The notes below the pieces were generated by a model that ran no database searches, was not told where the DNA came from, and saw only the letters and a list, made by a program, of their open reading frames with translations. From Coriolopsis trogii (lineage: Eukaryota > Basidiomycota > Agaricomycetes > Polyporales > Polyporaceae): 64,000 nt of DNA. Location: positions 806,001-870,000 of the forward strand of contig JAHYIO010000005.1 in the NCBI GenBank assembly GCA_020543525.1. Reading direction: 5' to 3'. A program made the translations under genes and the position numbers. This document shows positions 35,892-48,312 of this stretch, piece after piece (within the stretch, counting starts at the first letter, position 1; each line of letters starts with the position of its first letter).

Positions 35892-36893
35892 CGTGCATGA
35901 CTACCCTCTCGCTCCCGACTCCTCCGGGTTACCCATTGCCCGCCCACCTACTTATCCGTCCAAGCCTATTGTCACACTGAGCTCTGCCGCATGGCTCACG
36001 TCGACGGTTAGCTTCCCACCGACTCGTTACCCATCGTTATTCTCCATTCTCATCTTCTACGTGCAGGTCACATACAGCGACCTCTCCGGCGGATACGATG
36101 CAGTCACCCGTGAGGCAGCGACGAGGCCCATCTCGTGTTCGGACAAATTCATCTATGTCCCTGCGGGCACGGTTCACTTACAAGACAACCCTGAAAGCAT
36201 TGCTGCTCTCGTAGTAAATACGTCTCCCTTTCTTCTCACTACTGTCCTCACCCTTATGATACGTGTCATCGGCTTTTGGAGGCGAGTCTACATTGACTCC
36301 TGAGCTTATCATTAGCCACCGCAAGCTCAGATATCTTTTCCGGGACGCGGTAGCTTGTGCGTACCATGAAACTGCCATCGCTGTTCCTAATCTGATATAC
36401 CATAGGGTATCTCAAGAAATGTGGACTCGACGTCAGTGCTGTTGACTTGGCTGTACACGTCGACATCCTGGACGAGGTGAGTCCTGTGAAAGCGACTGCA
36501 TGTAGTCTTGCTAATTGCACCTGCCAGGCTACTCTCCTCAGCAACCTCCCAGACGGTCTGATTGAGTTCGACGTATTTGCTGATGGTCAGCCTTTTGCTG
36601 CACCTATTCCCAAGCCTGGTTCCGCGACCGCTGCAATCATTATGGCTTCAAGATGGGTCGCCGCTCTCGTTGCGGTCGTCCTAGTTGGGTATGCACTCTT
36701 AGGATTGATTACGCACGCTCTCAGCGTGTCTAACAATGTCAATATGGGCACATGCGACCTCCTTTCGAGACTGGTCTCAATGGGCAGAGATCTTGTCGGC
36801 GCTGTCTGCTGTTCGGTGTTAGAGGAGGTCATTCCGGGCCTCTTGGGCGCCGGGCGCCGGCTTCAGGCTGCACGCAATGTAGTAGAGTTGTAA
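35806..36893 (+). CDS. Orphan family F2, right copy: C-terminally membrane-anchored protein
   Basis: Five exons: 35806-36006 (201 nt), 36067-36210 (144), 36287-36356 (70), 36406-36476 (71), 36528-36893 (366), giving 283 residues. The first 28 residues are identical to the left copy, then the sequence changes completely (DVHDYPLAPDSSGLP). Exon 4 is 71 nt as in the left copy, and the Trp split by intron 3 is kept (W-YLKKCGLDV versus W-YIERECLEN). RWVAALVAVVLVGYALLGLI is a membrane segment, followed by a 70-residue tail longer than on the left. Intact. Function unknown. Confidence 0.85.
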
Positions 36894-37199
36894 ATGGTGG
36901 CTAACATCTAGTCTACGACCGTCCACAATGACAACACATTCTATGACAGTCATTGAGATGGGTGCCTCAATCCATCATTCCTGCGCATATCCCACCGTAT
37001 GACACTACAGTCTTCCTGAGTACCAAGACGTCGCGTGTTCGTTGCTTTCTTTCCGCGTGGCATCTATCCAAGTCGCACAAAGGGCAAGTCAGTGGCTACC
37101 TCGCTCGCGACTCTTTCACAACCACATAGCACAACTATCCGCCCTGCTGTCCCGCTAGGTTCTCACTCCCAGTCTACCGCTCTCATCCAGCTTGAATAC

Positions 37200-38663
37200 A
37201 TGGAGCGCGTTCGCACTGATTTCGCTATCGCTCAAATTCGTAGGCGAGAGAAGGAGGTGCAAAAAGCCTGTCTGGGCGCCGATGAGTTAATGTTGAAGTA
37301 AGTCTGTAGAAATTTACCTCTTGTACGTACAATTGATGCGTGCAGGTTGCGAGAAGAATACACCTTGAAGACCGACGTTTTGTCGTGGCGGTTTGATATT
37401 GCCTCTCAATGCGAGCTTGTGCACAAACACCGTCGCAAATCTCTTCGCCAAGATCTTCGTGCTCTCCAAGACAAACTGTACAACATCTATTCCCCCCATG
37501 AGACACACATGTTTTCTAACGTGGAAACGAAGGCGGACGCATCCATCACCGCCCTCATCGTTCACAGTAAGCTCTCCGATGCCCTGCATAGGACCTCATC
37601 TTGACCTGTCGCAGATGGTCAGCAGAATGCGCGTCCTATAGGTTCTCCGTCCAATGGAACGAATCTGGAGGAACCCTCTGGCGGTCGCTCTCGTAAGACG
37701 ACGGACCTAGTGGACAATGCCAAGAACGCCCTCATGTCTGTGTCTGACTTGTGTGCTGATCTTGAGGACCTGTCACATAAGGTGAGTACCCGAGTCTCCA
37801 ACCCACTCCGACAGCGCCTTACTGTGTTGCCTCACAGATAGATATGAGGTACCAGGCGCGTGTTGGCGAAGGTCCTCTGTCAGTCAACGATCGTGTTCTT
37901 CATCACCGCGTGCTGCCTAGGTTCAAGAAGGATCTGGACAAGGTTCTTGAGTATTGACGTCTTCTGCAGGAGATTATGTTCAACTGGGAACACTACTTCG
38001 CTGCCCTAGCATCGAAGGTAAGCCCCGGCCCGTATGCGGTTGCTTATCGTGCTAAACACCTCCCAGGACGGCATGGCTCAAGTTCTGGAAGAAATCGCGA
38101 AGCAAAAGATCCCGAAGAGCGTGTTCATTGGCATGGCCGAGCCTCTTGCTGAACGTCTGGCACAGCTGTCCAAGAATCGCAACTCTATCATTCTGAGGGC
38201 GACTCAGCTTACCTTCGGTCAAGAGGCTAATCTGCGTGCGACGTACCCGGAGCAAGTTCCCAGGAACGCACTTATTCGGGAGTTAAACAAGTATGAGGCG
38301 CTTATCACTGAGGCCCGCGAGCAGCACGACGAAGTGTCCTTCCTAAAGCATCAATTCGAGGTTGGTACCTAGCATTCGATATTTGAGAATGTCGGCTGAC
38401 CAAGACGACCACAGGTGCTCTCCATGAACGCGAAGTTGCCGGCTGTAATTATCGGACCCGGGGGAGAAGAATTGACCCTGGATCGCATGGAACAGGCGTA
38501 CTACGAGTTTCGGGGCTTGTTTTGCGTGCTGGATGGGACGTTCAAGGTGCGTGGTTACACATATCCGCTGCTCCATCTCATCCCGAGCTTAAGATGGGGG
38601 ACGAAGCTGGCCAAGCGCCTCAAGACGCAGATGCGGGAGACACTTGCTTCCCTTGCCCAGTGA
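37200..38663 (+). pseudogene. Orphan family F3, right copy: coiled-coil protein with one in-frame stop
   Basis: Six exons: 37200-37297 (98 nt), 37346-37566 (221), 37615-37781 (167), 37838-38017 (180), 38067-38360 (294), 38415-38663 (249). Three exon lengths equal those of the left copy, so the model is firm. It starts MERVRTDFAIAQIRRREKE; the left 310-nt exon is here two exons with an extra Ser/Gly-rich insert. TGA at 37955-37957 is codon 40 of the 180-nt exon, opposite Val in the left copy, and is followed by CGT; the change fits CGA to TGA. The gene therefore encodes a truncated product unless the stop is edited or a sequencing error. An ATG further upstream is possible. Confidence 0.8.
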
Positions 38664-39047
38664 GAGTGATTAGAGTGGCGTAGCATTAGCGGAATGTGGT
38701 GTAAGCATAGAGAATCGAGGGCAGTTCGAGGTTCTGTGTGTACTGTCCGGACCCGTCGCACGAGAATGTGCAGCTTGTGCATTATAATTTATATAATGAA
38801 GCGCTCGAGCGTCGGCATCCGCCCCGCCTTGCCGCGTAGTCGATCCGAGTGTGCCACCACTTACCCAGCGCGCTCGCTCGCGGAAATACTTGCCGCATTC
38901 ACCATTTGTGTAGGCTATCGAGTGTCTGCAAACTCGAACCTCTCCTCCTTCCTGCTGTGTTCGGACGAACTCGCGGCAGACAGTCTCGTTCCTAGCCTTG
39001 AGTGCCACAGGCGAGGCCTCACGCTTGTTTTGAGACGCCAGTCAATA
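38664..39047. other. Intergenic; possible left flank of the Plavaka element
   Basis: No gene. Terminal inverted repeats for the neighbouring transposon were looked for here and after 43.6 kb and not found. Confidence 0.4.
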
Positions 39048-42000
39048 TGTCCTCTTCGGTCAGTCCAATCTTGAACAGCTCCTCATGCTCGTCAGTTGAC
39101 GATTGCTGCCTCGCGACTATCCTAGAGGAGTACACCAAATGCAACTGTTTGGCGTCGTAAGCGGTGGGCGAAACTCAACGAGGCCGCAATCGCCGCCTCA
39201 TCGCCCGATTCAGTCGCCGAACTTGAACAATCCTTGACACGTCTTTCGCTCGCCACCGGAGCCACCGATATTTCATTCACTGAGTGTGCAGTCCCTATCG
39301 ATAAAGTACCCCCCCGACCGCTTGCTCGCAATGCACCAGCCGCGACTACATCACACGAACCTCCGTGTTCAGAGGAACGCCGCGAAGCTCAACGCATCAA
39401 TATCCCTGACGAAGCTTCGACTATCATCTCCCAACATGAAGATGTGGTGCATATTCAACTGGCATTTATACGAGCGATGATTGTCTTCACCACTTCCGGT
39501 CAATCGTTGCGCTTCGCTCAAGATCCTATCCCTGATCTGAGTTACCAACGATGGGATGTAGACTCTGGCTCAGCCTGCAATCACGGCAGATATGCCCTGT
39601 TGGCGCGCGATCATCACAACCGCTCATTCCTCGACTACCAAGAGTGGCTGGAAGAGTCACTGTACGTGCTCAAGTCTTTGACGCCGTCCGCCGAGTCAGA
39701 CGTCGAGGCAGTTCGGACCAATCTGATCGTCCAGATTCGAGAAGAGCTCGAGCGTCTTGAGGATCTCAAGGAGATAGAGTGGGAGCGACAGCAATCGCTG
39801 GTCTTGATGGAGGGTACGCAAGGATCTCGAGCGATAGACACGAGTGAGTACTGTTCAGAAGTCGCGTGTAAATACAGATTGAGGCTCACTATCTAAACGA
39901 AGGTCGCCATTTTGAATCTCAGGCAATCACCTAGAACACAACGGTCGTGCCAGTGAACGCATTCTCCCTTGTTTCCGTCGCCGCCAACCTAGTCCTTGGT
40001 TTGTCGCGCAAGGCTACCGCTGTGGTCATGGGCGGCTTGCGAAGTGCTATAGAATTAAGTCTCTTATATGCGCGTGCCTCAGGTCCTCTGCTTCCACAGG
40101 ATCACCACCTTCTTCGCCAGCTCGCGCGCAATCCTCGGACTATTCTGGGCAAGTTTGACCTTGACCCTTGTGTCACCGTCTACAACTGCTATACCAAATG
40201 CTTTGCAATATACGAGATCACGTCCAACCCACCAGACTGTTGCACACATCGCCCGACACCTGAAAGTCAACCATGTGGAGCGGAGCTTTGGCGGAAGAGA
40301 ACCATACGCGGACGCATAATCACGTTCCCTGTTCGAAAATATCTCCATCAATCAATGAAGCACTGGCTCGGGCGTATGCTATCGCGGCACGATATCGAGA
40401 CCTGGCTTCAGCTCCCACGTCATGGTCCAGCTCCCAAAGTCATGACGGATATCTTCGACGGTTTTGCCCTTCGAGCCTTCCTTGGCCCCGACGGTCTTCC
40501 CTTTCTCAAGGCACCCGATGACGAATTGCGCCTGATTTTCAGTCTGTCTGCTGATGGCTTCAATCCGTTTCACATGAAGGAGGCAAAACAGAGCGTCACA
40601 AGTACTGCGATTTACATGGTTTGTATGAATCTCCCGCCCCACCTTCGTTATCTCACAGAGAACATGTATCTCGTCGGTGTTATACCTGGCCCCACGAAAC
40701 CGTCGAAGGACCAGATCAATCACGCACTCTCCCCTCTCGTCGACGAGTTGCTAGAATTCTGGGGCCCGGGTGTGTACTATATGCGCACGGCGCTTTTCCG
40801 CCACGGTCGCCGCGCTCGAGCCGCTATGGTGCCACTCGTCGCAGATCTTCTCGCAGTTCGGCAAATCTCAGGCTTCGCGCAACATGGTCACAAGAAGGTT
40901 CTGTGTACTGTTTGCAACGTCTCTCACGATGACATAGAAACCACCCATTTCGCGAAGTTTACACCACGGGACGTCGACGAGCACCGCAGGACAGCTGCCG
41001 AATGGAAGGACGCACAAACGGTCGAAGAACGTGTGGCGATCACAAACGCTACTGGGATTCGCTACTCCGAGTTATTGCGGTTGGAGTATTGGGATCCTAG
41101 CCTATACCTCGTTGTTGATACCATGCACAACCTCTACCTCGGCCTTCTCCAGCGCCATATCAGAACATACTGGGGTATTAGCACTTCGACTAGCGACGGG
41201 GACGCCTCTGCTAGGGAGGCAACGCCGCCCCCTCCGCGGCCTTCTGATGCGAAGATGCTGAAGGGCGAGCATCGTTTACAATACTCGACGTATGCAGGTC
41301 TCGCGAGGACGTCAAGGAAGGTTTTGTATCATATGTGCTTGGATCGCGATCTTCGTCATGCGGGAACGAAGCGCCAGCTTGCGAGGAATCTCGAGGAATG
41401 GGTAAGTGCTTAATCGATGGTATGCGACCCCCAATCTGATTAAGTTCTTGTAGAGAAAGCAGGAAGGACTACCACTGCCCCGACCCCCTTCACGCCCATT
41501 ATGTGAGTAATGTTGAGTATAGGTATGATAAACATGTCAGGCTCTAATGCGATAACCTTGCAATTGTGTCCAGTGTTCCCAATGCCTGATTATGGTGACC
41601 AATTGACGGAGCAGATCAGTCAAGCAGAGCGATCTCTGCAAAAGGGAAACAAGAGCACCACGATTCAACGACTCCTGAAAGACACGTTGGCCGCCATGTG
41701 TCGAGTCCGAGGTCTGGATGCTAGTGGTACCAAAAGCGCGCTCGCGGATCGCCTGGTGCTTTGGGTGAGGGCCTCGACCTAGGCATTCTACATGTGACTA
41801 ACGGCGCAAACAGCGGGATAACAACTCCATGATCGCCAGTGATACAGACGTTGGCACTGATACTCACACTGACTCAGTAGCGAGGCCGGAGGTGCCAAGT
41901 GAGGTGCGTGGGCTCGGTATCTGTGACTTCGAGCTCACTTGCTCATTTCGCCTTCAGATAGCTGACGTGGACGGAAAGATCAAGAAGGACAACAGAACCA

Positions 42001-43602
42001 ATAGAACTAAGAACAACGTCACCGACTCGGACGAGGAGGAAGACGAGGATGACGACGACGACGAGGATGACGACGACGACGACGACGAGAACGACGAGGA
42101 AGACGAGGAAGACGAGGAAGACGAAGAACACGCGGAAAATCAGGAGGAGACGCGCCACGCGTATGAGGCAATCGGCAAGAACACTCTGGGTGCTTACCTC
42201 GAGGATCGTCAACGGATGGAACTTCCGAGCTGGGTCAACCCACCACCGGTTTCTTTTGGTATGAAGCAACACGGAAAACTCAGCGCAGACCAGTGGAGAA
42301 CTCTCTGTACGATAAATCTACCTATTACTCTGATTCGTACTTGGGGATATCAAGAAGAGCAGCGCGTGAAGATGTTGGCGAACTTCCTCGATCTTGTCGA
42401 GGCAGTCGAGATCATTGGACTCCTGGAGATTGACGAGGAACGCATAGTTCGCGCCGAAGAATTATTGGTCGCGTACTTGGACGCGGTCAAGGAACTTTAC
42501 AAAGGTGCCAAGGTATTCCCCAACCATCATCTTGCACTACATATTGGCCTATTCCTCCGGCTCTTTGGCCCTGTGCACTCTTGGAGATCATTCGTTTTCA
42601 AACGCTTCAACCTCTTCCTGCAATCGCTGAACACGAACATGGCTTTTGGTATGTCCAGCTTGCAGTAGGCTCCTATTCTCGTCTCTGATCAGAGCCTCTA
42701 CCTTGACAGGGGATATCGAGGTTACCTTCATGATGCAAAGCTGTCGAGAGGCCAACTTGCGCCCCTTGTTACGTACACCTATCGTCGAGCAGTACATGGC
42801 GTCCTTCGTGGAGTCTTTGCGCGCTATGGAAAAGGACGACCGCCGCGGGATGCGTCTAGACGCTGTCCTCCGTGGGCCAGGGGTCGAATCGCTTCCTGGA
42901 GAACCTATTCTTGCCTCAACGCACAGGAGATACCTACTGGACGGTCCCATTCATTCCGCGTTGGTGCAACGACTGAACACTGGTCAGTCAGATTCCTATA
43001 TCGAAGATCAGTTCCGTGCATTGTACCCCGAACGCGTCCACCTCTCCGCGGTTGCTATACCGTGCGACGTAATTCCCATCTTGGGCGTCGAGTACAAGTC
43101 TCGAACGCATTCCCAAGGCGATAGTAACATCATCTTCCACCATCCCGCGATAGAGGGCAAGCACCTCGGGCGTATTGAGTGTATGTTCATTCACAAACGG
43201 GAAGAGCTCAGTGGTCCAGTCGAGGAGACGTTCATTGTTGTCAAGCAGCTGCAGGAGCTCGACGAGGAAGATGCGACCTTGGATCCTTACCGCGCTCGCA
43301 GTCAGGTTGGGGGCATCCTGTTCTATGATACTTACCTTCCAGACGTGCTGGTATTGCGCCTCTCTGATGTCGTGAGCCACTTTGCGAAGACACAGATGGA
43401 TCACCTCGTCATCTACCGCATGACACCGGAAGGAGGGAAGGTGAGAGTACACATGAAGAATGCATGCGTTCATGTAAGGCCATTGGACAAGGTAAGCATT
43501 TTGATGACTTGTTCATGTACACAGTTAACAATTGTCTCCCCTCGTGCTAAGCTCCTACGTGATTCCGGCGACCAAAATCCACCGCAACGTGCAGACGAGT
43601 GA
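39048..43602 (+). mobile_element. Plavaka/CACTA-like element: Tnp2-family transposase gene
   Basis: A multi-exon gene of about 1,150 codons with the hallmarks of fungal Tnp2 transposases. N-terminal exon ends at 39843; intron 39844-39953 restores frame to NAFSLVSVAANLVLGLS. Then CVTVYNCYTKC..CCTHRP (zinc-binding head), the core PFHMKEAKQSVTSTAIYMVC, HKKVLCTVCNVSHDD and LYLVVDTMHNLYLGLL. Two SAP-like DNA-binding helices follow (RKVLYHMCLDRDLRHAGTK; LAAMCRVRGLDASGTKSA), an Asp/Glu run (about 42024-42140), then LALHIGLFLRLFGPVHSW and RFNLFLQSLNTN and the usual C-terminus (FYDTYLPDVLVLRLSDVVSHFAKT). No stop or frameshift is required, so the transposase may be active. Protein start is uncertain; TIRs not identified. 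Confidence 0.85.
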
Positions 43603-44491
43603 GAGTCATTGGCGTGAACGACTCGCTTGGAGTTCCCCCCGACAAGAATCCCGGTTGCGTGGGAAGCTCGGCGGGGTGACCGTGCAATCAGCTGGACGTT
43701 GATTGTTGCTCATTCGCTCTCCGTCGTACTCATTCCTTGCTCACGACATATATATGTATAACTTTTCGGTGCTCTCTGCATTGGGTCTCGTGGCTGTTTC
43801 TGTTTCTGACGTCTGAATATCAGTGCTTGTGATCAGTTTCTGCCACATGTGCCAATGCTCGCAATTTTGACGGTATATGTACGGTTGGTAGCCTCGTATT
43901 TGCAGGACACGTAGGGTAGCTCCCAGTGCTTGTTGTGCATGCACAATCAATAGGCGCTCGCTAGATTCCCACAGTGACTGGGCCCTTACAGGGCCACGTA
44001 TACGTATCTAGACCTTCCTTCTCGTCCTGCTTTACACCTATATAATTGCGCGCGTATCCATGTCTGTCCCGAATTTCGCAGCAGGGCAACACTCCAGTCA
44101 CTGACCTCTCGCGCGTTGTGTCGTCAAGTGTCCTCGTCCTGCGAGTCGCGACCGGCGATTACGGGATCTTGAAGTGTCCTCAGAGGTACGTAGGTTGACC
44201 CTTGATTCCTCAGGCACCCTAAGTCACTGCTCTCAGATTCTCCATTGTAACTAGCGCCCTCACATTGTTGAAGTCCGCACGTAGGTCCTCACGAATATGG
44301 TGGTATGTACGTAAAACTTTGCTGCCCCTTCGAAGAAGTTGCGTCTGGTGATTACAGACATAGTGACAACTCACTCTACAGGAAACTAGGCAATGACTTG
44401 GCGAGGTACCGGTGCGATTTAGAGCACCATGCGAGATGTGAGTAAAGAAAGCGACAAGAGACCGAGGGAAGGAGAGACCACGTCTAAGCCG
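43603..44491. other. No supported gene
   Basis: Downstream of the transposase; moderately AT-rich at 43740-43960. The right end of the Plavaka element must lie here or nearby. Confidence 0.4.
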
Positions 44492-44747
44492 TTACTTCCT
44501 GTTCGCCTTCTCCGCTGACTTGGCGAATGGCAACAGTTATCACCATGAAACATCATGCATCGTGGACTTGCCATTGCCATCAGACTTGTCGGTCTTGTCG
44601 ACCGACTCAATGATGACGACGGCGTCCGTCAGTCCCATGTTACGGATGGCAAGACGTTCGAGAGGGGGATACCCGTTGTAGGACTCCACGCACATCGGCT
44701 TGCTCGGAACAAGCTTGGTAATGCAGGCATAGCTAGACCTGACGAAA
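44492..44747 (-). pseudogene. C-terminal fragment of translation elongation factor EF-1alpha
   Basis: The minus strand reads LVPSKPMCVESYNGYPPLER then VDKTDKSDGNGK, and after a probable 49-bp intron SAEKANRK-stop. This is the end of EF-1alpha (family: VPSKPMCVESY..YPPLGRFAVRDM..VDKTDKSGGK..SAEKA). Substitutions in invariant positions (GRFAVRDM is ERLAIRNM here) and the absence of the GTPase domain show it is a relic. Homology starts abruptly at about 44747, where an unrelated gene begins on the other strand at 44802. Confidence 0.88.
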
Positions 44748-44801
44748 AGTAAGTATCCTCTTTCCTCTCCTTCACTTGGACATTCAGGCACAGGCACAGC
44801 A

Positions 44802-45710
44802 TGAACACGCCTCGAGGAGAGCAGACACCATCCAAGTCATCCGAATCTTTGTATCACGCCCCTCGTACTCCCTCGAGTAGGACACCTCATCGTGCGGCAA
44901 CACCTGCCCTTGATCACTCCCACAAGTGCGTTATACGTGTATTTCAGCAGCAATGCGTCATACTCACCTATCATGAGCTTCTACCATACTTTTTGACGAA
45001 CTTGTGTCGGCATCGCTTATTTCTATAGACAAGTCAGAACTCCCAGTGGATTCAGAGCGCAACTCGTACTTCCGTCGACTACCCACTTTGTCCGCTGCCG
45101 CCATCCCGAAAGCTCCCCCCCGAGTCCCTACAGGCGGTCGTCGACATGGTTTGGGAACACTCTTCGCGCTCGTTCAGATGTATTGAATGGGGCACTACAA
45201 GATGTACGCATGGACGAAGAGGTGTTCCTGACTGCTCACCAGTGGTTGCCGGGGCGTCTCGAGTACTCTCCAACCGGTATGTATCCACGTTCCTCGTCGA
45301 AGTGACGGGGAGGGACTGCAGATATCATGACGTCCTCTAAGCAGTTATCAGCGTCACAGCCGTCTCCCCGGACAGTTAGTGGGTCGCGAGTGCGCTGGGA
45401 AACGGCGCCGTCTGCTTTGACCGCATCCGGACGGACACAAGTTGGAAGATTTACAGATGTCGCCATGGCCGATTGCTTACAATTTGTGTTCCAAATAGCC
45501 GGCATCTCGCCGCGGCACACCGTTAAAGCATACTCATCTGGTACGTGCACTATGGCCGCCGATTCGCTCTGCTCTCCGCACGAATCATCATCGTTGACTA
45601 GTCCCCGGCAGCTAGCTGCATCTGGATCATGGGATGAAGGTGCTGGGACTTACCGCGGCCTACTTTTTGCGACTCATCCCTGCGCTCGACTAGTTGGACG
45701 CAGTGCGTAG
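44802..45710 (+). CDS. Unrecognised Ser/Pro-rich protein
   Basis: Starts MNTPRGEQTPSKSSESLYHA. Intron about 44935-45029, then an exon reading KQVRTPSGFRAQLVLPS and DVRMDEEVFLTAHQWLPGRL; intron of about 45 bp at 45280-45323; then SASQPSPRTVSGSRVRW, GRFTDVAMADCLQFVFQIAG and a last exon ending HPCARLVGRSA. The frame passes the C7 run at 45114-45120 without a break. About 260 residues, no membrane segment, Ser/Thr-Pro motifs at the N-terminus. No family recognised; the last exon is weakly supported. Confidence 0.5.
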
Positions 45711-46343
45711 GCGAGTCCTCTCCACTCTATCGATACGCCGGGCTGTCGTGGTAACGTTTTCACCCTTGATGCCAGGGAGTGCCGCGACAGTCCCATCTAC
45801 GAACTCCAACCAATCCGCGAAATCTTGTTTTGGGCAGAACCTATGTGAGCTGTCGGCATACTGGTGCAATCAACTCGAAAGACGTGGTGAGTGCTATTGC
45901 TGACTGGACCCCCACTCCTGCGACACGGACCGCCAGCTAACCCCTCCTCTGGGCCGTTGGACAAGGGTGAAAGCAATACGTTAGGGTGGAAGGTTGCTAC
46001 TAATTACACTAGCGACCGTCAGCATGATTGCCACGCGCTTTCACTCTCGACTCACATGTATCCCGTTATCTTCTTCGAATCTGTAGCACCACTCATCTCT
46101 GTTGCCATTCGAACGGTCAGGATGTCCACTAACTTGAGCCGCGATGAAGTTGTCGATCTCGATTGAACATGAGGCTGTCGGCGAGGCTTTCACAGTAGCC
46201 GCCGGTATATATGTGCCGCGCTCACGGCGCCTGTCTCCTTGTCCTTTCGTCTCGCCTACTCACCTCCCAAGAGTCGTCCGAAAGGTGTGCTGCCTTTGTC
46301 CTTGCCCTATACTGACACTCATCTTTTGCAGAACTGTTCAGTC
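45711..46343. other. Intergenic, includes F4 leader
   Basis: A frame at 45891-46166 could be a further exon of the preceding gene. 46280-46331 is a probable 5' UTR intron of the F4 gene (GTGTGC..TTTTGCAG). Confidence 0.4.
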
Positions 46344-47444
46344 ATGCGATACATAACCGCTGCCATTGCGATTGTGCTCGCCGCGATTGCGTTGCCTTTG
46401 TTCCCCCTGCTCTCACCATATGCGACATTCCTGTCCTCTGTTGACGAACTACACTTGGACCTTGACCATCCTCACATTAAGGAAGCAGAAGCCAGCATGA
46501 AAGCGGCGATCATCGCAGTCTTCTGTCTTCCCTGGCCTCTCTCCACTATCCCCTTTATGTGCATTCCGTCCGTACCCACCAATGGCACCTTTCCCGACGT
46601 CCTCAGTGTCCATCGCACTTACATCGAGGAGTGTTCCGCCGCCGCTCCTTCTCCGGATACGATCGCATCCATCCTTGGAGTCGCCCAGGCCGCCGACTTC
46701 GCCTTAGCCGTCGATGACTATATCCTTCTCGCAGAGGACGGTTCTCTGAGCATCCGCGGCATCGGCGATGTTTTACTCCTTGTGCAGATAACCAAGACGT
46801 CGCGCTTGTTGGCTCTGGAGATGTACCGTCTCATCGCTCACATTGAACTCAGCGTGCAGAGGTATGTCCATCCCCGCTTAGCCGAGGTTATTGACAGCTC
46901 ATGCCTCTTTTGCGACAGGCTCATGCTGATCTATCGCATCTCTGCGATGGCCATGTCAGCTCTGGAACCCGCGCAAACACTGATTGGTCGCTTCACTCTG
47001 TACTTCGAGCCCGTTGTGGCTGTCTCCTCTTCCGCCTCTCAGAGCTCTGCCTACCATGTCGAAACGGCGAGGCAGCGCGTGTATACCACCGCTGTGCACC
47101 TCTCGGCCTTGTTGAGAGCGATCACGGAAGGATCCGATCTGCACACGCAATGCCAGAAAGTCAAATTCATGGATGCATGTACCGGAATCCAGCCGTTGTT
47201 CCAGGCAGAATCCTCCCTCAATTATCTCTTGACGACCATGGAGACCCTTAAGGTTGCGTTGGATTCCGGGGAGACGTACTGGAATCGGTATGCTCATGTC
47301 GGGAGAGCTACCAGGCAGGATCTCACTGCGACCAAGGCAACAATAGGCTTGTCCTTGGACATTCTCGAGGATCGTCTGTTGATGGTCCGCGCTGTGCGCG
47401 AGGCTGTTGCAGAGACGTTGGAAGCGGCGGATTTGTTGGATTAG
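46344..47444 (+). CDS. Orphan family F4, right copy: protein with two N-terminal hydrophobic segments
   Basis: Exons 46344-46861 (518 nt) and 46919-47444 (526 nt), 57-bp intron, 347 residues. Hydrophobic segments are ITAAIAIVLAAIALPLFPLL (about 4-23) and AAIIAVFCLPWPLSTIPFMC (about 52-71). The loop between has SPYATFLSSVDELHLDLDHP, close to the left copy. The C-terminal half is helical and ends AVAETLEAADLLD. ATG chosen by alignment with the left copy at 16876; because the intron is a multiple of three, an unspliced reading also stays open. Appears intact. Orientation is opposite to the left copy. Function unknown. Confidence 0.85.
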   Translation: MRYITAAIAIVLAAIALPLFPLLSPYATFLSSVDELHLDLDHPHIKEAEASMKAAIIAVFCLPWPLSTIPFMCIPSVPTNGTFPDVLSVHRTYIEECSAAAPSPDTIASILGVAQAADFALAVDDYILLAEDGSLSIRGIGDVLLLVQITKTSRLLALEMYRLIAHIELSVQRYVHPRLAEVIDSSCLFCDRLMLIYRISAMAMSALEPAQTLIGRFTLYFEPVVAVSSSASQSSAYHVETARQRVYTTAVHLSALLRAITEGSDLHTQCQKVKFMDACTGIQPLFQAESSLNYLLTTMETLKVALDSGETYWNRYAHVGRATRQDLTATKATIGLSLDILEDRLLMVRAVREAVAETLEAADLLD

Positions 47445-48312
47445 TAACCGATTGATTGTAACACATTTGTACCAGGAGAATGTTGAGTTGGTGTACCGTC
47501 TTGATATCGAGGCGCGGGGCACGTAGAGACGGACGAATAATGGAAATTGGTCGTAGCAAGGGGTCTCCGACGGCGACAGGCCTCCTAAAAAGTACCCGGG
47601 CAAAAAACACGTGATGCTCGGCGCTGTCCCTGCGGACGCGGACATAGGAATCGTGGCTTATTCGCGATCTTATGTCTCGTTCAGTTATGAGTCACGACAG
47701 ATTGTGCTGTTAGACTTCTGAATACCACTCGCCGTTTCGTCGCCCTTCCCAACCTGCTTTGCGGCTACGAAGTATGTACGGACATCGCAGGAGTGGGCCA
47801 CATTCCGGAGGCAACCTTGGGTTGAGCATGCGATTGGTATGTCTCAACTGCACGTCCATACTCACCGTCGCGATACTGATGGGCTGTATGTTTATCTTCT
47901 GACACAGGCATGAGGCGCACGGGGCCTTCCTCGTGAATAGTGAATACTGATAGCTTGTTGGTGAGTGCCAGCTCATCCCGCATTGTTCTGCATGTCTTGT
48001 AGTGAGTATGCTTGCCTGTTATTGTACGGTCCCGCGAACGTGTTAAAACCCGGAATCCTTCAAGTCCTGCTTAGGTTGAGGTATCAGAAAGGGTGTCTCG
48101 CTCATGGCGAGAACATCATCCGCCAATTGAGAGGTGAGTATGTTCCGATTCCGACTAGAGGACAATTGAAGAGTCGGACCGTCCCAGAGGAAACATGTCC
48201 GTTCTCACAACGACTCCCGACGCCACGCTCAAGGGGCCATAGTCGAGGGTGAATCAGGTCAACTCGGTCCAGGCAAAAGAGTGCACTGGCATAATCAGGT
48301 GGGCCTTCTCGT
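47445..48312. other. No confident gene
   Basis: A minus-strand frame from an ATG at 47983 (MRDELALTNKLSVFTIHEEG) with a donor near 47862 could be a small gene or relic. The EF-2 N-terminal GTPase part, expected before 48313, was not recognised. Confidence 0.4.

Noticed and set aside
39932..39934. In-frame TAG in the Plavaka transposase
   Set aside because: Lies within an intron if the acceptor at 39953 is used, which also restores the correct frame.
39048..44491. CACTA terminal inverted repeats of the Plavaka element
   Set aside because: No convincing matching ends with target duplications found by eye on both sides.
45114..45120. C7 run as a frameshift in the 44.8-kb gene
   Set aside because: Choosing the exon phase set by the first intron gives one open frame through the run.
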